Below, one piece after another: positions 17,601 to 28,891 of a stretch of DNA of 64,000 bases (positions are counted from its first letter, which is position 1; every line of letters starts with the position of its first letter). The notes under the pieces are model-generated. The model was not told where the DNA came from, ran no database searches, and was given only the letters and a program-made list of their open reading frames with translations. The stretch covers positions 24,241 through 88,240 of the forward strand of contig CANJLK010000008.1 of the NCBI GenBank assembly GCA_947475465.1. The letters are read 5' to 3'. The translations under genes and the position numbers were made by a program. Source of the stretch: Caulobacteraceae bacterium. GTDB taxonomy: Bacteria > Pseudomonadota > Alphaproteobacteria > Caulobacterales > Caulobacteraceae.

Positions 17601-17733
17601 CTACCGCGCGACCGGCTCGTCTATTCCGGCCTCCTGCTCGACCCGGAAACTGCTGGCCCAGGCCGAAATGTACGGCGGCTGGAAATCACCTGGAAGCCGG
17701 CTGCGGCGAGCTTGGCCTTGAGGTCGGCGACCC
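17601..17733 (-). pseudogene. Possible 3' remnant of a decayed gene
   Basis: Directly after the MFS stop codon, the minus strand reads protein-like sequence in two frames: VADLKAKLAAAGFQ in one, then PPYISAWASSFRVEQEAG and a stop at 17601 in another. The frame change lies at an 11-nt-period direct repeat (CTGGAA at 17679-17684 and 17690-17695, plus strand). Removing one 11-nt unit joins the two parts into one open frame. No start codon with a ribosome site is present, so this looks like the tail of a gene whose 5' part is lost. The family is not recognised. Confidence 0.3.
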
Positions 17734-19089
17734 CTACGCCAGGCGACGCCGGCCTTCCCAAAGCCTTGCGCCGAAGATGCAGACCGCGGCCCCGAAGGCG
17801 CAGACGCCAGCGAAGACATAGAGCTCGCGCGGGCCTCCGCCCTGGAGCAGGATGTAGCTTCCGAAGAGGGGCCCAACCATCGCCCCGATGCGGGTGAACC
17901 CCAGCGCGAAGCCGATGCCGGCGCCGCGCAGTTCGGGCGGATAGAGCCGCACGACCGCGGCGGGCACGCTGAACTGCGCGCCGATGCCGAAGAGCCCGGC
18001 GACGAAGATCAGGGCCAGGATCTGGTTGATCGGGCCGCCGCCGAAGGCCACGGCCATGGTCAGGGCGCCGCCGCCCAGATAGCCCAGGGTCATCATGCCA
18101 TAGGGCCCGTACCGATCGATCAGGCGGGCGAACACAAGCGTTCCGATCAATCCGCCCGCGTTCAGCGCGGTGCTGCCGTGGATTGCGTCTTGAAGGTTGT
18201 GGCCGCTGTCGCGGAGGATGCTGGGGAGCCAGTTGGCGAGGAAATAGAAGAACACGCCGCCGATCATCGAGGTCGACATCAGGAGGATCGTCGCGGTCGC
18301 CCGTCCGTCGCGGAACAGCGCCGCCGCTGAGTTGCGGACGTCCGGCGCATCGGGCCGGGCCCCGATCCTCATCACCTGTCCGGCCCTGCCGATCAGGCGT
18401 AGGGCCCGCTCGATTTGATCCGTCCGGCCGCGGGCCGCCAGGATCGTCAGGGGCTCGGGAACGCGCGCGGCGATGATCGGCAGGAGGATGAGGGGCAGGG
18501 CGCCGCCCAGGATGAAGACGGCCTGCCAGCCGTAGTGCTCCATCAGCCGCGCGCTGGCCATGCTGCCGACCACCGCGCCCAGGAGCTGGATACTGAAGGC
18601 GCTTGTCACGAACAGAGCGCGCACCCTGGCCGGAGAGTAAGCGGCCAGGATCGCGACGATGGCGGGAATGGCCGCCCCCAGCCCGACGCCCGTGACCGCC
18701 CGCAGCGCGGCCAGGGCGAGGATGTCCTTGGTCAAGACAGTCGCCAGGGTCCCGAAGGCGAAGACCAGGGTGCTGAGGATGACGATACGCTTTGGGCCGA
18801 CGCGATCGCTGAGCGGGCCGATGAAGAAGCCGCCCAGCACGCCGCCCAGCAGGCCCGCGCTGAAAATCGGCCCCAGCGCAGCGGCGGTCATCCCCCACTC
18901 GCGGCGGATCTCCGGGGCCGCGAAGGCGATCGATTGGGTGTCGAAGCCGTCGAGCATCGAGAGCAACGCACAAAGCACAATGACGAGCCATTGGCCTGAG
19001 GTGATCGGCGAGCGGTCGAGTATCGCCTCGGCGTCGGGGAAATCGTCAGGCGCAGGCGTTGCGTCGCCGATGGCGCTTGTGGATTGCAT
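17734..19089 (-). CDS. MFS transporter, aromatic acid:H+ symporter (AAHS) type
   Basis: Protein of 451 aa with about 12 predicted transmembrane helices, the normal MFS size. The first helix carries MLDGFDTQSIAFAAPEI, characteristic of the AAHS family (benzoate, 4-hydroxybenzoate, vanillate and similar uptake). The loop 2-3 signature is FFIGPLSDRVGPKR. A long soluble N-terminal stretch of about 30 residues precedes helix 1. It is an inner-membrane importer. A LysR regulator lies 118 bp upstream on the same strand, which suggests regulated uptake of an aromatic compound. No ring-cleavage genes are in the window, so the substrate stays open. Confidence 0.88.
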   Translation of the reverse strand: MQSTSAIGDATPAPDDFPDAEAILDRSPITSGQWLVIVLCALLSMLDGFDTQSIAFAAPEIRREWGMTAAALGPIFSAGLLGGVLGGFFIGPLSDRVGPKRIVILSTLVFAFGTLATVLTKDILALAALRAVTGVGLGAAIPAIVAILAAYSPARVRALFVTSAFSIQLLGAVVGSMASARLMEHYGWQAVFILGGALPLILLPIIAARVPEPLTILAARGRTDQIERALRLIGRAGQVMRIGARPDAPDVRNSAAALFRDGRATATILLMSTSMIGGVFFYFLANWLPSILRDSGHNLQDAIHGSTALNAGGLIGTLVFARLIDRYGPYGMMTLGYLGGGALTMAVAFGGGPINQILALIFVAGLFGIGAQFSVPAAVVRLYPPELRGAGIGFALGFTRIGAMVGPLFGSYILLQGGGPRELYVFAGVCAFGAAVCIFGARLWEGRRRLA

Positions 19090-19207
19090 GCAAACTCTCC
19101 CCCCGGACCGCCGCAGGCGTACGGCGTGGTTGCGTCGCCGACAGATCCTTGCCGCTGTCAGTCGGGCTCAGCCTGCTTGATCTGGACCTCCCGGGCAAGG
19201 GCCGGCG

Positions 19208-20143
19208 CTAGGCCTTGCCGGCGGCGCCCTCGTTTGAGGGCGCGCCCGCCTGCCCATCTGGCCACGGTGGCGTCCGTTGGCCCTGATCGACCAGCCAGTC
19301 CCGGAAGCGGGTGAGGGCGCGGCTCTCGGCGCCGGACGAGGCCATGAGGGCGAAGGCGCTTTCGGCCCGGCGGAAGCCGTAGGGGGCGATCAGCCGGCCT
19401 TCCAGCACATGCTCGGCGACCAGCGGCCAGGGCAGGATGGCGACGCCCAGACCAGCCAGGGCCGCATCCATGGCGAAGTGCAGGTGGGCAAAGGGGCGCT
19501 CCGGGGCGGGCGCCAGTTCGAAGCCGGCGACGGCGGCCCAGATCGCCCAACCCTGGGGGTGGCTCTGGGCGGACAGGCGAGGCGCCGACAGCGGGTCGTC
19601 GGCGAAGCGCCGGGCGAGCGGCGGCGTCATCACCGGGCCGATCCGGTTTTGAATGAAGGGCGTCACGGCGGGCTCGGTCAGGCGACTGGCGGGCACGATC
19701 CGAACGATCGCCTGCGCGCCGCGATGCGTGACCGCCTGCGACGCCAGTTCCTCAAGGTGGAGGCGGATATCCGGATGCTTCGCGGCGAAGTCCGGCAGGC
19801 GGGGAATGAGCCACTTCACCGAGAGGCTGGCGTTGACCGCGACATGCAGGTCCTCGCCGTCGCCGCGCAGCCCCTGGACCGCCTGGGCGATCCCGTCGAA
19901 GGCGCGGGTCAGGGCCGGGAGAAGCTGTTGACCGGCGGCGGTGAGTTCGAGCCGATGTCTGGGGCCGGCGAAGAGGCGAACGCCCAGGGCGGCCTCCAGC
20001 GCTTTTACCTGCCGGCTGACCGCGCTGTGGGTGACGTGCAGTTCCTCGGCGGCCAGGGTGGCGCGGCCGGTGCGGGCCATGGTTTCGAAGGCCCGCAGCG
20101 CGTTCAGGGACGGGAGCGGTCTCAATGTGAGATTTTCGAACAT
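19208..20143 (-). CDS. LysR family transcriptional regulator (GcvA-like)
   Basis: About 311 aa. The N-terminal winged HTH is clear: PLPSLNALRAFETMARTG, then AAEELHVTHSAVSRQVKALE and GVRLFAGPRHRLELTAAG. The substrate-binding domain follows (LSVKWLIPRLPDFAAKHPDI and later GLGVAILPWPLVAEH), resembling GcvA/AmpR-type members. The start at 20143 (MFENLTLRPLPSL) is preferred over an upstream Met at 20188, because the extra residues are basic and not family-like. It probably controls the adjacent MFS transporter and is divergent from a methyltransferase gene across about 240 bp. Confidence 0.88.
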   Translation of the reverse strand: MFENLTLRPLPSLNALRAFETMARTGRATLAAEELHVTHSAVSRQVKALEAALGVRLFAGPRHRLELTAAGQQLLPALTRAFDGIAQAVQGLRGDGEDLHVAVNASLSVKWLIPRLPDFAAKHPDIRLHLEELASQAVTHRGAQAIVRIVPASRLTEPAVTPFIQNRIGPVMTPPLARRFADDPLSAPRLSAQSHPQGWAIWAAVAGFELAPAPERPFAHLHFAMDAALAGLGVAILPWPLVAEHVLEGRLIAPYGFRRAESAFALMASSGAESRALTRFRDWLVDQGQRTPPWPDGQAGAPSNEGAAGKA

Positions 20144-20381
20144 AGTGGATCGGATATGTCGGTTTCCTCTCATTCGCAATGGGCGCATCCAGCCTGGCCA
20201 TGTCGATGGCCATCACCTGCGACCCGCCAGCCGACGTCCTGAGCAGCCTGCTGAAGGCCCTGGGCGGACGACGAAAGGAGACGGCGCGGATGGCGCCGCC
20301 GGCGCCGCAAGCCTGCCATTGCTACGCGGTATATTCTGGGGCGCTGAGCCCATCGCAACACAGGTCGCTCAGGAGGATTCC

Positions 20382-21155
20382 ATGACCGCGCCGCCGGTGA
20401 CGCCCGTCGACTACGACAAGGCCCAGCATGCCGCCTACGCCAAGGGCCGCGCGCTGAGCGCCGATGCGATCGGGCGCTATATGAGCCTCTTCGCCGAACA
20501 TCTGCCCCGGCGCCGGCCGCTGAGCGGCATCGACCTGGGTTCGGGGACAGGGCGCTTCAGCCCGGCGCTGGCGGAGGCCTTCGGCGGGCCGGTCCACGGC
20601 GTTGAGCCGTCGGCGCGGATGCGCGAGGCGGCGATGGCTCAGGCCGCGCACCCACGCGTGCGCTACATGGCCGGGGAGGCCGCCGCCATTCCCCTGGACG
20701 ATGCGACCGCCGACTTCGTGCTGATGTTCCTGTCCTTCCACCACGTGCCGGACCGGGCGACCGCGGCGGCGGAGATCGCCCGGGTGCTGAAGCCGGGGGG
20801 CCGGTTCATCCTGCGCAGCACCTTCAAGGAGCGGATTCCCGATCACTGGTGGCGCAGCTTCTTCACGCGAAGCCACGAGGTGGAGGAGGCGATGTTTCCC
20901 TCGACGGATGAAGCCCGCGCGATCTTCGAAGCCGCCAGTTTCGCGACCCGCGAGGTGGTGTTTCAGGAGATCCCGTTCGAGGGGGACATGGGCGAGGCCG
21001 TGGAGAAACTGAAGCTCCGGGCCGTGTCGGTGTTCGAGCATATGACGGCGGAGGAACTGGACCAGGGATTCGCCGCCATCGAGGCGGCGTTCGCGGCGGG
21101 GACCATCGAGGAGAAGTCGACTTTCGGCGATTTCATCGTTTTCGAACGCCGCTGA
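20382..21155 (+). CDS. Class I SAM-dependent methyltransferase
   Basis: Protein of 257 aa. Motif I is SGIDLGSGTGRFSPALAE, motif II region is PVHGVEPSARM, and motif post-I/III is FVLMFLSFHHVPD followed by IARVLKPGGRFILRSTFKE. This is the UbiE/small-molecule type, cytosolic; the methyl acceptor is unknown. The ATG at 20382 is well supported by AGGAGGA at 20371-20377. The frame is open further upstream, but overlaps the divergent LysR gene, so the extension is not real. It lies 66 bp before guaB and may share its transcript. Confidence 0.9.
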   Translation: MTAPPVTPVDYDKAQHAAYAKGRALSADAIGRYMSLFAEHLPRRRPLSGIDLGSGTGRFSPALAEAFGGPVHGVEPSARMREAAMAQAAHPRVRYMAGEAAAIPLDDATADFVLMFLSFHHVPDRATAAAEIARVLKPGGRFILRSTFKERIPDHWWRSFFTRSHEVEEAMFPSTDEARAIFEAASFATREVVFQEIPFEGDMGEAVEKLKLRAVSVFEHMTAEELDQGFAAIEAAFAAGTIEEKSTFGDFIVFERR

Positions 21156-22685
<1,530 letters not shown>

Positions 22686-22720
22686 TCGGAAGCAAGCCTT
22701 AGGGGCTGGGGGAGATGACC

Positions 22721-23131
22721 ATGTTCGACTATCAAACGCCGGCCGAGGTGAAGCTGCTGGGCGCAGCGGTCATCGTGGGGCTCGTGCAGCTGCTGTGGGC
22801 GGCGGGCGCGGCGCGCCGCCAGCAGGGGGACCTCAAGTGGGCGGCGGGACCCCGGGACGATCCCAGGCCGTTGAGTGGGGTGGCGGCCAGGCTCGACCGC
22901 GCCTTCCGCAACTTCATGGAGACCTTCCCGTTCTTCGCCGCCGCCGTCCTGGCCGCGGCCCTGACGGCCAAGACCGGCACGCCCCTGACGCTCTATGGCT
23001 CGGCGCTCTATGTCGCGGCCCGCGCGCTCTATGTTCCGGTCTATGCGGCGGGCGTCCAGACTGTGCGCTCGATCATCTGGTTCGTCTCGATGGCGGGGCT
23101 CATCATGGTGCTCGCAGCCCTTTTTCGGTGA
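22721..23131 (+). CDS. MAPEG family membrane protein
   Basis: Protein of 136 aa with four hydrophobic segments, typical of the MAPEG superfamily (membrane-associated proteins in eicosanoid and glutathione metabolism). Family-like segments are LDRAFRNFMETFPFFAAAVL and ARALYVPVYAAGVQTVRSIIW. The second ATG (22721) is preferred, because GGGGAG lies six bases upstream of it and directly abuts the first ATG at 22715. In bacteria the role of these small inner-membrane proteins is generally unknown. It sits between guaB and rsmB, 6 bp before the latter. Confidence 0.9.
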   Translation: MFDYQTPAEVKLLGAAVIVGLVQLLWAAGAARRQQGDLKWAAGPRDDPRPLSGVAARLDRAFRNFMETFPFFAAAVLAAALTAKTGTPLTLYGSALYVAARALYVPVYAAGVQTVRSIIWFVSMAGLIMVLAALFR

Positions 23132-23136
23132 CTTGA

Positions 23137-24426
23137 ATGCGTGACGCCGGACGCCTCGCGGCGGCCATCGATGTCCTGACCCAGATCGAAGAGCGGCACC
23201 GGCCTGTCCGGATGGCGCTGAAGAATTGGGGGGAGAGCGCGCGCTACGCGGGGTCGAAGGACCGCGCCTTCGTCTCGGGCCTGGTGCTGGATGTGCTGCG
23301 CCGCCGCCGCTCGCTGGGCTGGCGGATGGGCGACGACAGCGTCCGCGCCGTGGCGCTGGGGGCGTTGAGGCTCCTGTGGGACTGGCCGGTCGAGCGGGTC
23401 GCCGAGGCGGCGGGCGAGGAACCGCACGGGCCGGGTCCCTTGACGGATGCCGAGCGGGCCGCGCTTGACGCGCCGCGTGACCTGGCCGATGCGCCGACGC
23501 CGGTGAAGGGCGACTATCCCGACTGGCTGGACGCCCAGCTGTTCCGGGTCTTCGGCGAAGATCGGGCCGCGGAGGGCGCAGCCTTGTCGGAACGGGCGCC
23601 GGTGGACCTGCGGGTCAATCTGCTGAAATCCGATCCGGAGCGGACGCTGAAGGCGCTGGCCTCGCTGTCCGCCCAACCCACCGAGGTCCTGCCCACGGCG
23701 CTGCGGATGCCGGCCCTGGACCCGATGACCCGCTCCGGGGCGGTGGAAACCATCCCGCAGTTCTCAAAGGGCTGGTTCGAAGTCCAGGACCTGGGCTCGC
23801 AGATCGCCGTCACGGCGGCGGGCGAGGTCAAGGGCAAGCAGGTTCTGGACCTGTGCGCAGGCGGCGGGGGCAAGACCCTGGCGCTGGCCGCGGCCATGGG
23901 CAATTCCGGCCAGATCTACGCCTATGACAGCGACGCCCGGCGCTTGGCCGACACCATCCGCCGGGCCGACAGGGCGGGCGTCCGCAACCTGCAGATCCGA
24001 TCGCCGGTGAACCCCGATCCGCTGAAGGGGCTGGAGGGCCGGATGGACGTGGTGTTCATCGACGCGCCCTGCAGCGGCACGGGATCATGGCGGCGGCACC
24101 CCGACACCAAGTGGCGGCTGTCGCCCGACACGCTCGCCCAGCGGATCGCCGACCAGGACGCCGTGCTGGACGCCGGCGCGCCGTTCGTGAAACCGGGCGG
24201 GCGCCTCGTCTATGTCACCTGCTCGGTGCTGCCGGAGGAGGACGAGGACCGCGTCACGGCGTTTCTCGCCCGGACCGGTGGCTTCGCGCCCCGGCCCGCC
24301 ACCGACGATCCGAAACTGACGCAATATCTGACGCCGGAGGGCTATCTTCGGCTGACCCCACGGAGCGCGGGGACCGACGGCTTTTTCGTAGCCGTCCTGC
24401 AAAAGCCCGCCAACGGAGCCTCATGA
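23137..24426 (+). CDS. rsmB: RsmB/NOP family RNA (cytosine-C5) methyltransferase
   Basis: Protein of 429 aa. An N-terminal NusB-like helical region ([20 protein letters not shown], then [17 protein letters not shown]) is followed by the RsmB/NOP methyltransferase domain. The SAM motif is [17 protein letters not shown]. The two catalytic cysteines are in [20 protein letters not shown] and [14 protein letters not shown]. RsmB methylates C967 of 16S rRNA; exact target assignment is by family. The stop overlaps the guaA start (ATGA), so guaA is translationally coupled. Confidence 0.92.
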   Translation: MRDAGRLAAAIDVLTQIEERHRPVRMALKNWGESARYAGSKDRAFVSGLVLDVLRRRRSLGWRMGDDSVRAVALGALRLLWDWPVERVAEAAGEEPHGPGPLTDAERAALDAPRDLADAPTPVKGDYPDWLDAQLFRVFGEDRAAEGAALSERAPVDLRVNLLKSDPERTLKALASLSAQPTEVLPTALRMPALDPMTRSGAVETIPQFSKGWFEVQDLGSQIAVTAAGEVKGKQVLDLCAGGGGKTLALAAAMGNSGQIYAYDSDARRLADTIRRADRAGVRNLQIRSPVNPDPLKGLEGRMDVVFIDAPCSGTGSWRRHPDTKWRLSPDTLAQRIADQDAVLDAGAPFVKPGGRLVYVTCSVLPEEDEDRVTAFLARTGGFAPRPATDDPKLTQYLTPEGYLRLTPRSAGTDGFFVAVLQKPANGAS

Positions 24427-25985
24427 CCAGCCAGCCCGCGCACGAGCGCGTCCTCATCGTCGATTTCGGCAGCCAGGTGACCCAGCTGATCGCCCGGCGG
24501 CTGCGCGAGAGCGGCGTCTATTGCGAGATCCACCCCTACGACAAGGTCGACGCCATGCTGGACGCCTACGCGCCCAAGGCGGTGATCCTGTCGGGGGGGC
24601 CGGCCAGCGTGCACGAGGCCGCCAGCCCATCGGCGCCACAGCGGATCTTCGACCTCGGCGTGCCGGTGCTGGGCATCTGCTACGGCGAGATGACCATGTG
24701 CGGCCAGCTGGGCGGGGCGGTTGAGGGCGGCCACCACCGCGAATTCGGCCGCGCCGAGATCCTGATCGAGCGGGAAAGTCCGTTGCTGGCCGGCCTGGGC
24801 AAGGTGGGCGAGCGCGAAACGGTGTGGATGAGCCACGGCGACAAGATCACCGCGATCCCGCTGGGGTTCGAGGTGGTGGCCGCCTCGGAAGGCAGCCCCT
24901 ATGCGGTGATCGCCGATGAGGGCCGGCGGTTCTACGGCATCCAGTTCCATCCCGAGGTGGCGCACACGCCGCGCGGCGCCCTGATGCTGCGGAACTTCAC
25001 CCACAGGATCGCCGGGTTGACCGGCGACTGGACCATGGCCTCTTTCCGCCAGGAGATGGTGGCCAAGATCCGCGCCCAGGTGGGCCAGGGCCGGGTGATC
25101 TGCGGCCTGTCGGGCGGGGTGGACTCCTCGGTGGCCGCGGTGCTGATCCACGAGGCGATCGGCGACCAGCTGACCTGCGTCTTCGTGGACACCGGCCTTT
25201 TGCGCCTGAATGAGGCCGAGCAGGTGGTGACCCTGTTCCGGGATCACTACAATATTCCCCTCGTACACGTTGATGCATCTAAGGAATTTCTGGGCGAGCT
25301 GACGGGCGTTTCCGACCCGGAGACCAAGCGCAAGATCATCGGCCGGGTGTTCGTGGAGATCTTCGACCGCGAGGCGAACAAGGTCGAAGGCGCCGCCTTC
25401 CTGGCCCAGGGCACCCTCTATCCGGACGTCATCGAGAGCGTTTCGGCCAGCGGCGGCCCCTCGGCGGTGATCAAGAGCCACCACAATGTCGGCGGCCTGC
25501 CGGACTATATGAAGCTGAAGCTGGTGGAGCCGCTGCGCGAGCTCTTCAAGGACGAGGTCCGGGCGCTGGGCGTCGAACTGGGCCTCGATGCAGCGTTCGT
25601 GGGCCGCCACCCGTTCCCGGGCCCCGGCCTGGCCATCCGCATCCCGGGCGACATCACGCCGGAGAAGGTCGCGGTGCTGCAGGCCGCCGACGCCATCTAC
25701 CTCGACGAGATCCGCAAGGCCGGCCTCTACGACTCCATCTGGCAGGCCTTCGCCGTCCTTCTGCCGGTGAAGACGGTCGGCGTCATGGGCGATGCGCGGA
25801 CCTACGAGAACGTCTGCGCGCTGCGGGCCGTGACCTCCACGGACGGCATGACCGCCGACTTCTTTGAATTCCCCTGGGAGGTCCTGGGCCGCGCGGCGAC
25901 CCGGATCATCAACGAGGTGAAGGGCATCAATCGCGTGGTCTACGACGTGACCTCGAAGCCACCGGGGACGATCGAGTGGGAGTAG
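24423..25985 (+). CDS. guaA: GMP synthase (glutamine-hydrolysing)
   Basis: Protein of 520 aa. The N-terminal class I glutamine amidotransferase has catalytic Cys86 in LGICYGEM and the His/Glu pair in [14 protein letters not shown]. The ATP pyrophosphatase domain carries the PP-loop [12 protein letters not shown]. The C-terminal dimerisation domain ends PPGTIEWE. It aminates XMP to GMP using glutamine, following GuaB in the pathway. The amidotransferase motif reads GICYGEM where GICYGMQ or GICYGQQ is usual, a mild variation. The start at 24423 overlaps the rsmB stop by 4 bp; the longer frame upstream is a shadow of rsmB. Confidence 0.98.
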   Translation: MTSQPAHERVLIVDFGSQVTQLIARRLRESGVYCEIHPYDKVDAMLDAYAPKAVILSGGPASVHEAASPSAPQRIFDLGVPVLGICYGEMTMCGQLGGAVEGGHHREFGRAEILIERESPLLAGLGKVGERETVWMSHGDKITAIPLGFEVVAASEGSPYAVIADEGRRFYGIQFHPEVAHTPRGALMLRNFTHRIAGLTGDWTMASFRQEMVAKIRAQVGQGRVICGLSGGVDSSVAAVLIHEAIGDQLTCVFVDTGLLRLNEAEQVVTLFRDHYNIPLVHVDASKEFLGELTGVSDPETKRKIIGRVFVEIFDREANKVEGAAFLAQGTLYPDVIESVSASGGPSAVIKSHHNVGGLPDYMKLKLVEPLRELFKDEVRALGVELGLDAAFVGRHPFPGPGLAIRIPGDITPEKVAVLQAADAIYLDEIRKAGLYDSIWQAFAVLLPVKTVGVMGDARTYENVCALRAVTSTDGMTADFFEFPWEVLGRAATRIINEVKGINRVVYDVTSKPPGTIEWE

Positions 25986-26043
25986 GCCTCAACCCATAGA
26001 CTGGCGCCAATGCGCGCCTTGCTCGTCCGTCAGGGGGTGAAGG

Positions 26044-26940
26044 TCAGAACCACGAGCGAAGCCCGACAACGACCCGGACGTCATGGCGGTCTTCGCCGGC
26101 CACATGTGCAAGGCGCGCGGTGTCGCCTAAGCGCTGCTGGTAATTCACGCCGACATAGGGCGCGAACTCCGGGCTGATCGCATAGCGCAGCCGCAATCCC
26201 AGCTCGATGCTGGAGAGGCCCGCCCCGATCAGAAGGGCGGGCACGTCCTGGGCGGAGAGGTTGGCCTCGGCGCGGGGTTCCAGGATCAGGTGCTGGGTGA
26301 GGCGCAGGTCGTGAGTGGCCTCAAGGCGGGCGGTGACGTCGCCGTGGTCGGAGACGAAAAGCGCATTGTCGAATTCGAACCCGTAGGGCGCGACGCCCTC
26401 GAACCCGAGAGCTAAGTGGGTGCGGGTGTGGGGCTCGACGTCCTGGCGCAGGCCGGCCTCGGCGTTGACGTTCGGCGCTATGGCGCGGCTGTAGAGGACG
26501 TCGACCTCGGCCTGGTCCACCTTGCCGGCGCCTTCGCCACGGGACTTGACCACAAGGCGGTCGATGTCGCCGCCGAAAGACGCGTGGCCTTCCCAGGCGT
26601 AGCCGTCCGCGCCGCCGCCGGAGCGCAGCTCCAGCTTGTCGATCGAGACCTTCGACCAAGAGCCGCCGCCGTGCTCCTGGTGCAATTGATGCCGGGCGTC
26701 GGCCATCGCCGCAGGCGGAAAATATCGATCCGCATCGTGATCGGCCGGGATCGGCGGCGGCGCTCCTGCGTCGGGGCCGGACTGGGGCCCTTCGGCTTCC
26801 GTCGGGTCGGCAGGTGCCCCCGGCATCGGCATCGACATTGACATGTGCATCTGATGGCCCGCGTGCGGGTCCGACGTCTGGGCCAGGGCCGGCCCCGCCG
26901 CGCCCAAGGCCAGGAAGGCGACGGCAATGAGCCGCTTCAT
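26044..26940 (-). CDS. copB: Copper resistance protein B (outer membrane)
   Basis: Protein of 298 aa with a signal peptide (MKRLIAVAFLALGAAGPALA) and a Met/His-rich copper-binding stretch (HAGHQMHMSMSMPMPG) right after cleavage. The rest is the CopB/PcoB beta-barrel domain, with alternating strands such as LVVKSRGEGAGKVDQAEVDV and the end DVRVVVGLRSWF. CopB is an outer-membrane protein that works with periplasmic CopA in copper resistance. The start overlaps the copA stop by 4 bp. It ends the csoR-copA-copB operon and is convergent with guaA. Confidence 0.95.
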   Translation of the reverse strand: MKRLIAVAFLALGAAGPALAQTSDPHAGHQMHMSMSMPMPGAPADPTEAEGPQSGPDAGAPPPIPADHDADRYFPPAAMADARHQLHQEHGGGSWSKVSIDKLELRSGGGADGYAWEGHASFGGDIDRLVVKSRGEGAGKVDQAEVDVLYSRAIAPNVNAEAGLRQDVEPHTRTHLALGFEGVAPYGFEFDNALFVSDHGDVTARLEATHDLRLTQHLILEPRAEANLSAQDVPALLIGAGLSSIELGLRLRYAISPEFAPYVGVNYQQRLGDTARLAHVAGEDRHDVRVVVGLRSWF

Positions 26941-28610
26941 GCCGCGCCGTCCAGCGGCCGCACGGTCACCACCCGGAACATCCCGGCGTGCATGTGCAGG
27001 AGCATGTGGCAGTGGAAGGCCCAGTCGCCCGGCGCGTCGGCGGTGAGGTCGAAGGTCAGCTTGCCGCCGGGCATGACGTTGACGGTATGCTTTCGCGGTT
27101 GGCGGTCGGCGGCCTTGCCGTTGACCAGTTCCACGAAATGCCCGTGCAGATGGATCGGGTGGTTCATCATGGTGTCGTTCACCAGGGTGACCCGCACCCG
27201 CTCGTCGCGCCGGAAGGGGATCGGCTTGACGATCTCGGAGAAGGACTCACCGTCGAACGACCACATAAAGCGGTCCATGTTCCCGGTGAGATGGATCTCG
27301 AGTTGCCGGGTGAAGGGCCGCGGGTCCGGATTGGGGCGCAGGGCTTCCAGGTCTCGGTAGATCAGCACCCGGCCCGGAACCTGGTCGAGCCCCGTTCCCC
27401 GGTCGCCGGTCCGGTCGAGCGGCATGGGGGCGATCATCTGCACGCCCGGCCCAAGCTTCACCTGGGTCGCGTGCTGCGGGTTGCGCATGGACATATCCAT
27501 GTCCATCCCCGCCATGCCTGACATATCCATGCCCATATCGCGCATGGTCAGGATCGGGCGCGCGCGCAGCGGCGGCGCGGCGGCGGCGACGCCTGGGCGG
27601 GGTGATAGCGTGCCCCTGGCCATGCCGGACGAGTCAGCCGCCTCGGCCACCAGGGCGTAGGCCCGGTCGGAGGGCCGGACGATCACGTCGAAGGTCTCGG
27701 CGTTGGCGACCTGGAACTCGTCGACCTCGATCGGGACCACGTCCTGACCGTCGGCCTGGACCACCGTCATCGGCAGGCCGGGAATGCGGACGTTGAAGAT
27801 GGTCATGGCGCCGGCGTTGATGAACCGCAGGCGCACCCGTTCGCCGGGCGTGAAGAGACCGGTCCAGTTGTCGTTCGGCCCCTGGCCGTTCACCAGATAG
27901 GTGTAGGCGGAGCCGGTGACGTCCAGGATGTCGGTTGGGTCCATCCGCATCTTCGCCCAATCGAGGCGCTGGGAGAGCGGCTGATCCTTGCCGGCCAGCA
28001 GGCCGGCCACGGTCTGCTTCTGGCGGTTGAAATAGCCCGCCTGCTGTTTGAGCCTGGCGATGATCTCGTGGGGGTGCAGGAAGCTGTAGTCCGAGAGCAT
28101 GACGACGTGCTCCCGGTCGAAGGCGGCGGGTTCGCCGCCAGCCGGCTCGATAATCATCGGCGCATAGTGGCCGATCAGCTCCTGGACGCCGGAGTGGCTG
28201 TGATACCAGTAGGTCCCCGCCTGCTTGACAGTGAATTCGTAGACGAAGGTTTCGCCGGGCTTGATGCCCGGAAACGACAGGCCGGGCACGCCGTCCATGT
28301 GCGAAGGCGTCAGCACGCCGTGCCAATGGATGGATGTCTCCTCGTCCAGGGTGTTGGTGACCGCGATGCGGACGTTCTGGCCCTGTTTCAGGCGGATCAG
28401 AGGGCCGGGGACGGTCCCGTTGATCGCCACCGCGTGGCCCTCGCGGCCATCCACGGTGATCGGAGCATGGCCGACCGTGAGACTTATGTCCTCCCCGGAC
28501 AGCGCCTGAGCCGCGGGGGCGGCAGATGCGCTCCGCGCCCAGGCGGGGAGGAGGGCGGTCGCGGTGGAGGCGGCGCCGAGCGCAAGCAGGTTGCGGCGCC
28601 CGATCATCAT
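26937..28610 (-). CDS. copA: Copper resistance multicopper oxidase CopA (PcoA type)
   Basis: Protein of 557 aa with a Tat-type signal (MMIGRRNLLALGAAST) for export of the folded enzyme to the periplasm. Three cupredoxin domains carry all four copper motifs: SIHWHGVLTP, TYWYHSHSGVQ, HPIHLHGHFVEL and AFHCHMLLHMHAGM, the last being the type 1 site. A Met-rich segment (MRDMGMDMSGMAGMDMDMSM) near residue 355 is typical for Cu(I) oxidation. It lowers periplasmic Cu(I) toxicity. The start codon overlaps the stop of csoR, so expression is coupled to the copper sensor. Confidence 0.97.
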   Translation of the reverse strand: MMIGRRNLLALGAASTATALLPAWARSASAAPAAQALSGEDISLTVGHAPITVDGREGHAVAINGTVPGPLIRLKQGQNVRIAVTNTLDEETSIHWHGVLTPSHMDGVPGLSFPGIKPGETFVYEFTVKQAGTYWYHSHSGVQELIGHYAPMIIEPAGGEPAAFDREHVVMLSDYSFLHPHEIIARLKQQAGYFNRQKQTVAGLLAGKDQPLSQRLDWAKMRMDPTDILDVTGSAYTYLVNGQGPNDNWTGLFTPGERVRLRFINAGAMTIFNVRIPGLPMTVVQADGQDVVPIEVDEFQVANAETFDVIVRPSDRAYALVAEAADSSGMARGTLSPRPGVAAAAPPLRARPILTMRDMGMDMSGMAGMDMDMSMRNPQHATQVKLGPGVQMIAPMPLDRTGDRGTGLDQVPGRVLIYRDLEALRPNPDPRPFTRQLEIHLTGNMDRFMWSFDGESFSEIVKPIPFRRDERVRVTLVNDTMMNHPIHLHGHFVELVNGKAADRQPRKHTVNVMPGGKLTFDLTADAPGDWAFHCHMLLHMHAGMFRVVTVRPLDGAA

Positions 28611-28882
28611 CGGGTCGCTCGCTCGAGAAGGGCGATCAGCTCTTCAGCCTTCTTCCGCTGCTCGTCCTTGTCGCCCGAAACGATCGCGCCTTCGATGCAG
28701 TGGCCGAGGTGTTCGCGCAGGATTTCAGTCTCGACCTTTGCCAGGGCGGCGCGCACCGCCTGCACCTGGGTCAGGATGTCGATGCAGTAGCGGTCTTCCT
28801 CGACCATGCGGCCGATACCGCGGACCTGGCCTTCGACGCGGTTCAGACGGTTGAGGAGGGCGGGCTTGTTGTCGCGTTTCAT
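28607..28882 (-). CDS. csoR: CsoR family copper-sensing repressor
   Basis: Protein of 91 aa, an all-helical CsoR/RcnR repressor. The Cu(I) ligand pattern is exact: Cys33, His58 and Cys62, with the same spacing as in Mycobacterium tuberculosis CsoR (C-x24-H-x3-C). The family start NRLNRVEGQVRGIGRMV is present. Without copper it binds operator DNA and blocks transcription; Cu(I) releases it. The ATG at 28882 is chosen because the conserved protein begins there; the longer frame runs back over the operator. It is first in the csoR-copA-copB operon and divergent from the copper ATPase. Confidence 0.95.
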   Translation of the reverse strand: MKRDNKPALLNRLNRVEGQVRGIGRMVEEDRYCIDILTQVQAVRAALAKVETEILREHLGHCIEGAIVSGDKDEQRKKAEELIALLERATR

Positions 28883-28891
28883 GAGCAGCAG

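Noticed and set aside
27490-27560. Possible short tandem repeat (CATGTCCAT-like units) in copA
   Set aside because: It simply encodes the Met/Asp-rich copper-binding stretch of the multicopper oxidase; the repetition is codon-level and explained by protein function.
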